Positions 57,000-64,000 of a stretch of DNA of 64,000 nucleotides are shown here, piece after piece. The notes below the pieces were generated by a model, which ran no database searches, was not told the DNA's origin, and was given only the letters and a program-made list of their open reading frames with translations. Position numbers and translations under genes: made by a program. Every line of letters starts with the position of its first letter. The first letter of the stretch is position 1. The stretch comes from Gentiana macrophylla (taxonomy: Eukaryota > Streptophyta > Magnoliopsida > Gentianales > Gentianaceae), in contig CM047815.1 in the NCBI GenBank assembly GCA_026214975.1, positions 65,169,852-65,233,851 on the forward strand, written 5' to 3'.

Positions 57000-59919
57000 T
57001 CGGCAACATCACTTCATTTATGAGAGAGACTTCTTCACCTTTCAGAAATAGCTTCACCACAGCATGTGACCATTGGCTATAAAAGTTGTATTCCCGTCTG
57101 TTAGTTCAATGACTCAGGATTTATAAACTCGTGTTACTTTAAATGGTCACATCCATCTTGATTTAAGCTTTCACGGAAACAACTTTAAGCGTGAATTGTA
57201 CAATAACACTCGATCACCTACATGGAACTCACGACTATAGATTCTCTTATCATGGAAACATTTAGTGCGTTTCCTTGTAGATTCGAGCATTTTCATATGA
57301 ATCAAGGCGAAATTCTTCTAATTACATAATCGAAGTAGTCTATGATCACCGGCTTGACCTTAGGATCGAAATTCGGAAATCTAATAGCCTGAATGCTCGG
57401 TGTTCTAACTCTCTTTGGGAGATGACAAGATTTACCAAAGACTAATTTGTAGGAGAACAACCAATTGGAGTTTTAAAAGCGCATTCAGTATGCCCATAAC
57501 GCATCATCTAGTCTAAGCGCCCGCTTTTACGGTTTGAATCCACTTGTTTTTCTATGATTCTTTTAATCTCTCTATTCGACACCTCTACACGACCCTTTGG
57601 TTTCATGGATGATAAGGTGTTCCTAACTTATCGTTACACCATATTTTTCAATTAACTTAGTAAATGGTCGATTGCAAAAGTGTGAACCTCTATCACTAAT
57701 GATCGCCTCGGAATGCCATATCTAGTGAATATGTTCTTTTTAAGGAATCGTATGACAACCTTGGTATCATTAGTGGGAAGAGCTTCGATTTTCTACCCAT
57801 TTGAAACATAATCTACCATTACAAGAATAAATCTTTTTCCAAACGATATAGGAAAGGTCCATGAAATCTATACCCCAAACATCAAATAACTCACATTCTA
57901 AAATAGGTTGCATAGGCATTTCATGTTTTTTCGATATATTTCCCATTTTTGACATGATTCACAAGATTTAACATATGTATCGCATCTTTATAAAGTGTAG
58001 GCCAATAAAACCACATTGCAAGACTTTAAAAGCAGTTTTCCAACCCCATGATGACCTCCGCCTCACGATCATGACAAAGCGATAAAACACTTAAAATTTC
58101 ATTACAGCACACATTTTACGATTATTCCATCCGAACATTTACGGAAAAGATCTGGTTCCTCCCAAGTAATAAAATTTTAAGTCGTAAAAGAACTTCTTTT
58201 ACATTTGCCAAGTCCAATGAGACGGAATGTAATCACAAAGTTAAGTAGTTAATGATATCTCCAAACCAAGGTGAATTTTCCTTAGAAGGAATTCTTTTCT
58301 TTAATAATTGCATGGTTGAAGGCATATCGATTCTAAGCAGTTGTTCATCAAAGAAATGAATCTTTAATTTCATTTCCTATTTCTTCCTCGATTTCCATTC
58401 TACTTAGATGATGCGCTACTACATTCTCACTTCCTTTTTTATCTTTAATCTCAATATCAAATTCTTGAAGTAGAAGAATCCATCTAAGAAGGCGTGGTTT
58501 CTTTGATCTTTCTTACTCGATAAATATTTCAATCTTTGAATAGTGCAGTATAAACTATTACCTTAGAGCCAACAATATACGATCTAAACTTATCTAAGGC
58601 AAAAATCACACCAACGATTCTTTTTTCAGTAGTTGCATAGTTCGATTGAATTTGCATTTAACGTATGAGATGCATAGTAAATAGCTTTGAGAATTCTATT
58701 ATACCTTTGACCTAAAAGCGACTCCTACAACTAAATCGCTTGCATCACACATAATCTCAAAGGTAAATCGATCTGGTGCTACCAATACTGGTGTAGTAAT
58801 CAACTTCGCTTTCAGGGTCTTAAATGCTTCCATACATTTACTATCAAAATTAAAAGATACTTCTTTTTCAAGCAAATGACTTAGAGGTTTTGCTATCTTT
58901 GAAAAATCTGCAATAAATCTCCTATAAAATCCTGCATGTCCAAGAAATCCTCTTAACGTTCTTAGATTAGCTGGTGGAGGCAATTTTTCGATTACCTCGA
59001 CTTTAGCTTTATCAACTTCAATTCCTACTTGAGAGATTCTATGACTAGTACAATTCCTTACGATACCATCAAATGACATTTTTCCCAGTTAAGCACTAAA
59101 TTGGTATCCTCACGGCGTTGTAACACTCGTTCTAAGTGTAACAAACGACCATTAAAAGAGTCTCCGTAAACACTAAAGTCGTCCATAAAATTTCTAAGAA
59201 TTTCTCAACCATATCGAGAAAATATAGACATCATACATCTTTGAAGCGTAGCAGAGCATTACATAAACCAAGCGGCATTCTTTTATACGCAAAAGTTCCA
59301 TAAGGACAAGTGAAAGTAGTCTTTCCCTATCTCCTACTTTGCAATGAATATCTCGTAAATAACACGAATAACCATCTAAGAAACAGTAATACTTATGTCC
59401 ACTTAAACGCTCCAACATTTGCACTATGAATGGAAGTGGATGATGATCTTTCTTAGTATGATCATTTAGTTTTCTAAAATCAATGCACATTCGATATCCT
59501 GTAATTTCCCTTGTTGGGATCCATTCATTCTTATCATTCTCTTTCACTGTGAAACCTCCTTTCTTTGGTACAACTTGAGTTGGACTTACCCATTCACTAT
59601 CCGATATAGGAAAAATTATTCCCATTTCTAATAGCTTAATAACCTCTTTCTTAACGATTAACTGCAAATTCGGGTTGAGGCGGCGTTGCGGTTGAATACA
59701 AGGTTTAGCATCTTCTTTTAGAATTATCTTATGAACACATATCTCAGGGCTAATACCTCGAATATCGGCAACTGTCCATCCAAAAGCTTTCTTATGCTTT
59801 TTCAACATTCCTAGTAATTGACCTTCTTGTTGCTCCATTAAAGTTGATGAAATAATAACTGGTAAAAGATTATCAATTTCAAGAAAAGCATACTTCAGAT
59901 TTAAAGGTAACGGTTTCAA
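57000..59919 (-). pseudogene. Athila pol: reverse transcriptase, RNase H, integrase, frameshifted
   Basis: RT 59919-59170: open to 59194 with VSPTQVVPKKGGF, YRMCIDFRKLNDHTKKDHHP and FLDGYS. A frameshift at about 59330 moves it to TTFTCPYGTFAYKRMPLGLC, and the catalytic FMDDFSVYGD is at about 59165-59195. RNase H/connection 59079-58699 (LRTLRGFLGHAGFYRRFIAD, VAPDRFTFEIMCDASD). Integrase about 58000-57000 with [15 protein letters not shown] and VWGIDFM; the rest is in several frames. The enzymes would copy the RNA into DNA and insert it. The many small frame breaks mean this copy could only move with help from another copy. Confidence 0.9.
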
Positions 59920-60713
59920 TTCAGATTCTTGGCGGATCTTATTGACGATTTAAGAACCGGTCCTTCTAGTTCTAATTCCAAATACTTATGCCATGGTGGT
60001 TTAAAAGTAAAACTGCCTTCATTTAGAGATAAGATTATCTCTTTCATTTCAATGTCTTCCTCATCTTCTTTATAGATAGATAGAGTTAAGCATTCTTCTA
60101 ATCTGTCTTCAAAAGTTGGTAACTGATTATCATAGACAGAATGAATATCTTCTATAAAAGAACATGATTCTGGTGATGTATATTGATGGTTCATAGCTTT
60201 GAAAATATTGAAAGCAACTTCATCTTCATTGACTCTCAAAATTAATTCTCCTTTCTGAACATCGATTAAAGTTCTCCCTGTAGCTAGAAATGGACGTCCT
60301 AAGATAAGTGGCGCTGAAAATCCTTCTTCCATTTCCATAACTACAAAGTCTACTGGAAAATAGAACTTGTCTACTTTAACCAATACGTCCTCAATAATTC
60401 CTTTAGGGTACTTAATCGATCTATCTGCCATTTGAAGAGTCATTTCCGTCTTAGTAAGCTTTCCTATGCCTAGCTTTCTATAATCCTCATAAGACATGAG
60501 ATTTATACTAGCTCCAAGATCACATAAGACCTTTTTAAACAGAAATCCTCCAATTTCACATGGAATCATAAAACTTCCAGGATCTTTCAGTTTAGGTGGT
60601 AACTTATGCTGCAAAATTGCAGAACATTCTTCATTTAGGCATATATTCTCATATTCCTCTAATTTTTTCTTATTTGATAGTATATCCTTCAAAAACTTTC
60701 CATAGGCAGGCAT
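59916..60713 (-). CDS. Athila aspartic protease domain, open frame
   Basis: 265 codons open. This is an internal piece of gag-pol rather than a separate gene, so the first Met is arbitrary. The N-terminal stretch ICLNEECSAILQHKLPPKLK DPGSF is the usual lead-in, then PCEIGG, the active-site phrase CDLGASINLMSY at about residue 65 (Asp present; Leu where many proteases have Thr/Ser, normal for Athila), then ADRSIKYPKGIIEDVLVKVD and the flap/second half with LILGRPFLATGRTLIDVQKG. It is followed directly by the RT ORF, whose first codons overlap its end. Confidence 0.88.
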   Translation of the reverse strand: MPAYGKFLKDILSNKKKLEEYENICLNEECSAILQHKLPPKLKDPGSFMIPCEIGGFLFKKVLCDLGASINLMSYEDYRKLGIGKLTKTEMTLQMADRSIKYPKGIIEDVLVKVDKFYFPVDFVVMEMEEGFSAPLILGRPFLATGRTLIDVQKGELILRVNEDEVAFNIFKAMNHQYTSPESCSFIEDIHSVYDNQLPTFEDRLEECLTLSIYKEDEEDIEMKEIILSLNEGSFTFKPPWHKYLELELEGPVLKSSIRSAKNLN

Positions 60714-60718
60714 ATTTA

Positions 60719-62950
60719 TCAGAGCTTCGATAATGGGGATATTAACATGAATATGACGAAAAGTATCAAGAAACGAGCATACTTACTGATCGGTCTTAAT
60801 CTTTTAATTTGATCTTTAGGTGGAAAAGGTAAAGACTCTAAATCTATAACCTTTGGTTCCGAAGTCATTCTCTCTTTTCCTTTATCCTTAAACTTTTGAG
60901 TATTATTTGATCGCCATGTTTCAGGTTCTTGAATTTTTCTTTTAATTTGTTCCCCTGAATCAATCTCTACTTCAAATTCCTTCAGTTCTTCCTGTTTTTC
61001 ATCCTTATTACCAGTTTCATCTATTCTAACATGTTCCTTAAATAGATTCCTTAAATCTTTATCCATGGGATCTTTCAAAATCCTAGGGATTTTTACCCAT
61101 TTTTCACCTTCATTCTCAGTTTCCAAACTTCTATTCCTTTTCAAGAAATTCTCTATGATTTCTTCTTCCTCATCAGTAAATTCAAGTTCATCTTTAGTCT
61201 CTTCATTTTTATCTAAATCATTTTCTACTTCATTATTCCCGAAGTTTTCTACTCCATTACTACCATAGAGTTTCCTACTTCTCGTAACTACAACATTTAC
61301 CTCTCTTGGGTTTCTTTCAGTATTACTTGGTAATCCTCCAGGAGGTCTACTGTTGTTACGTTCACCTTCCCTACTCAAATGATCTTCCATATTCCTTAAT
61401 GAAGCTTCTATCGTTCTCATTCGGTATCATGTCCATTCATAGATGTTTTCATTGAACTCATATCCTTCTTGGTGAACTATAGAAGTCATCATTGTTTCCA
61501 TATTCTTAGCTTGAGTAGATACTACACCCATCATATTTTCCATCAGCTTTTTCCCATTTTTCAACCCCTTCCTGCAGTTGAGTTGAACTCTGAGTTCTTG
61601 GTATACTTTGAGTGGTATGTTGAGGATAGGATCTTGGTAATGATTGTAAATTCGATTAGATGTATTTCCTTGATAAACTTGATTATTATTCATATTCTTA
61701 TCTTTCGAATCGATATCGGCGGTTGTCCTGGCTTACTAGGTTTTCGGACCATCTAAAAGTTGGGTGATCTCTTCTAATAGCATTAAACGAGTTTGAATAT
61801 GCATTGTTCAAATTCCTATGTTCTTCAAGAAAACTCACTTCCTCTCTTGAATATCCTGTTGGTTCTTTATCCCTAATGACACATTATCATGATTTGAGTA
61901 TTCGGTTGGCATACTATTTTACGAATTTTTATTCTTACCTTGTTGTAATCCATCAAACTTTCTACTCAAATTCTCCAAGTGTGCTAGAACTTCCGTGTTT
62001 GGCGTACATTCTCTGCAAAAGCTACTTTTCTAGTGCTAGAACCGGTTTCCCACATTCTCGTTATTTTGGAAATCTTTTCTATAGCATCGTGAAAGCTGTT
62101 TGAGCTTCACTCATCATTAACGAACCACCACATGCATGATCTACATCCGCACGTGAATCTTTCCTTAATTTACTGACGAGAAAAGTTGAATTTGCATATC
62201 TAAAGAATAACCATGATCGGGACAAGCTCTTAACAATTTTTAAACCTTTCCCACGCATTCCCAAGTGTTTCTTCGAGATCCTTGTCTAAAATTAGCAACC
62301 TCGACCTTTAATTCCAAATTCCGTCCCTGGAGTGAAATATTGTTTGAAATTCGGTTTGAATATCCTCCCAACTAGTTAACGAGTGGTGTGGAAGAGACAT
62401 AAACCAATCTCGGGCTCTTCCTTTTAAAGAAAAAGGAAACATAGTCATCCTCGTTAATTCCTTATGAGCACCTTGACTTTTGGTGTATTGCACGATTCTT
62501 CAAATAGATAGAGATGATGATGTGGATCTTCATCATCTTCTCCTAGAAATTGGGCTCTTGCGTCAATTAAACCAAAAGATGAGACTTAATTTGAAATTAT
62601 TCGCTCCTTCATTAGGTAAAAGTATGGGATTATTAGTGCGGTTTCTCTAACAGTTTGATCACGAGATAGGTCTTGGGTTTGGCGGATTGTTACGATTATT
62701 ACGGTTCCGATCTTGATTGTTCTATTATTATTATTATTAGGGTTAACGGGGTTTTGGCCATGCCCTAAAGCATGATCTAGCCTCTGTTCGTTTATTTCAT
62801 CACTAGTTTGACCATTTCTTTATTTTTATTAGAAGATGATTCCGTTGGAGATTTTCCAAGGAGTCCTAAGTGGTTTGACCACGTTTATTCTCTATCATAG
62901 AATCGCTTTCGTAGCGTTTATATCAGGCTTATAAGAAGTAAGTGAGGCTT
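60719..62950 (-). pseudogene. Athila gag, broken
   Basis: The capsid-domain core is at about 62560-62308 (LGEDDEDPHHHLYLFEESC in one frame, then MFPFSLKGRARDWFMSLPHH, SLTSWEDIQTEFQ in another). Further pieces continue to 61693-61427 and 61420-60719. The last has RNMEDHL, RPPGGLPSNTERNPREVNVV, typical of the gag C-terminus, then a long acidic Glu/Lys-rich linker before protease. Frame changes are at about 62490, 62300, 61700 and 61425. No CCHC zinc knuckle was found in it. Confidence 0.82.
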
Positions 62951-63152
62951 TACCGCTTCGGTCATCAACTAACGAAAATAGAAAAATGCTCGAGTTTTAA
63001 AGAAGAAGAAAATTGGTACTAAAAGAAAGTAGATACCAACGAAAAATAAAAAAAAGAAATGTGATAAGAAGAGTGTTGGTTTATCCTCGAGAATTTTTAA
63101 GCTAATACAAGTAGTAACCATAGACACAAAAAAGAAATTAGCGACTTTGTTT

Positions 63153-63169
63153 CCCCGGCAACGGCGCGT
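63153..63169 (-). other. Primer-binding site for tRNA-Asp
   Basis: CCCCGGCAACGGCGC on the plus strand equals the 3' end of plant tRNA-Asp (CCCCGGCAACGGCGCCA) except the last bases, read GTA here in place of CA. Five bases separate it from the LTR. This is a primer site, not a tRNA gene: no tRNA body surrounds it. Confidence 0.9.
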
Positions 63170-63174
63170 AAAAG

Positions 63175-64000
63175 TGACGTCACCAAACCGGACCTTAGAA
63201 GCGGCGTCAAGAAAGGGGACGGACCTTTTCTAGGTTAGACGGATCCTAACCGGCGATGTACCGGGTCAAATTGTAGTGATAAAGTGGTGAGTCGGTGTCG
63301 AATCCTCGAGGAAAAAAGTGGTAATTCTTTTAAGTGTGGTTAAACACCAAAAAGAGCTGCTATTAACTCGATCTAAACCGCAATTTTATAACACAGATTA
63401 CTACTACTCTAACCAACATAAAATAAATGCGTAATTTAAAAGTTATTCTAATATAATATATATAGATATATAAATATATATAGATGTACATAAATAGTAA
63501 AATATATATATATATATATAAATATATAGATACCAATATATAGTTTATAGACTAGACTAGCCAAAGTATATGTAATCAATTTATTCGATCTTTTCAATTA
63601 ATAAAATGTGTTCGATCTTCCTTTTTATTAGGTCCAATTGAGTAAATGAAACGGTGTACTCTAATGTCAACAATTCCTCCTCACACGAGCGTATGAAATT
63701 GTCATATGTCAAATTGTCATCAGTCCAATGTCCACAACTGCCCCATGCTAAACTTAGTTAGTCAAAACAGGTACCGAGTATAAATCTACCCCGGATAAAA
63801 GAGGTGATTCCATTTGTCGGATGGCGATGTTATTCAAGAGGCTCCGGTTGTCAAGCGGATCGATTTAATACAAGCGGTGTAGTTTCAATTAAACTGTGAT
63901 TTTAACATTATTAAGATCTCGAGTACAAATTTTAATAAGATTTGTTTTACTAGGACAAATCGCTTCGGTAGGAAATAGGATTCCGTTAATCAGACGGCCA
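63175..64000 (-). repeat. 5' LTR of the Athila element (truncated by the window)
   Basis: Begins TGACGTCACC as at 48917 and matches 48917 onward to the window end, with substitutions and a shorter TA run at about 63502-63520. By comparison with the left copy it should end near 65,288. Confidence 0.92.

Larger units (their letters stand above)
48917..64000 (-). mobile_element. Athila-type Gypsy retrotransposon with extra genes, right end outside window
   Basis: Minus strand, more than 15 kb. 3' LTR 48917-51030, polypurine tract at 51031, two env-like ORFs, a Cys-rich ORF, integrase, RNase H, RT, protease, gag, tRNA-Asp primer site at 63153-63169, 5' LTR from 63175. Athila hallmarks: protease DLGASINLMSY, RT phrases KDHHPLPFIVQMLERLSGHK and FLDGYS, catalytic FMDDFSVYGD, and the tRNA-Asp primer site. 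It inserted into a Copia integrase gene; ATAGC (48912-48916) is the expected left copy of the target duplication. By eye the two LTR copies differ at roughly 20-25 places in the shared 800 bp outside the TA run, so the insertion is fairly recent although the genes are frameshifted. Confidence 0.93.

Noticed and set aside
60496..61268. Plus-strand ORFs of 67-69 codons
   Set aside because: They are antisense to Athila gag and protease.
63153..63169. tRNA-Asp gene
   Set aside because: Only the 3' 15 bases match; position next to an LTR identifies it as a primer-binding site.

Overview
This is a stretch of nuclear DNA from a flowering plant, probably a eudicot. It is AT-rich, has introns with plant-type GT..AG borders, and is packed with plant transposon families: Mutator-like, Helitron, Tork/Tnt1-type Copia, Athila-type Gypsy, TRIM, Stowaway, hAT and Harbinger MITEs. 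The species cannot be named from the sequence. Only two ordinary host genes with complete coding structures are visible, back to back in the middle: a bHLH transcription factor (29905-31961, +, 7 coding exons, 469 aa) and a SAM-like/peroxiredoxin-like-2 fusion protein (33284-34917, -, 4 exons, 411 aa).

Layout. 1-2617: no recognisable gene. 2627-13549: a 10.9-kb Mutator-like element with inverted ends and a 9-bp target duplication (TTGAATTTT). It carries a decayed DUF1985/Ulp1-protease gene, a small coiled-coil ORF, a 61-bp minisatellite and a decayed MuDR-type transposase. It sits in an older Helitron whose 5' end survives at 13559-13640. 13641-19340: repeats, a Copia gag/protease scrap and a local duplication. 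19345-24671: a promoter-like start followed by two fold-back structures, one with about 1.5-1.6-kb arms and almost no loop, the other with 250-bp arms and a 21-nt loop whose left arm is an open coding exon. 25421-27969: a Copia RNase H scrap, a TRIM with target duplication AGTTA, and a 1-kb Mutator-like non-autonomous element. 29040-34917: the two host genes. 35280-36770: Stowaway MITE, second TRIM, second Stowaway.

37061-44619: a Helitron (minus strand) with a second, older Helitron (38797-42188) inside it. The inner one carries captured exons of a MAP65 microtubule-associated protein gene. Also inside the outer element are a hAT MITE with an 8-bp target duplication and a roughly 700-bp TACCC-type array. 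45363-48916: a Copia element (minus strand) with its 3' LTR. Its integrase is interrupted at 48917 by an Athila-type Gypsy element running to the end of the window (3' LTR 48917-51030, PBS for tRNA-Asp at 63153, 5' LTR from 63175, truncated by the window).

The Athila element is the most unusual part. Besides gag, protease, RT, RNase H and integrase (mostly frameshifted) it has two separate env-like ORFs of the plant-transposon-protein type. A paired palindrome of about 40 bp is found in the LTR and again upstream of each env-like ORF. Between integrase and env-like genes lies an intact 140-aa ORF with a basic stretch and Cys-rich finger resembling the nucleic-acid-binding proteins of Betaflexiviridae. 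That resemblance is from reading alone and needs a profile search.
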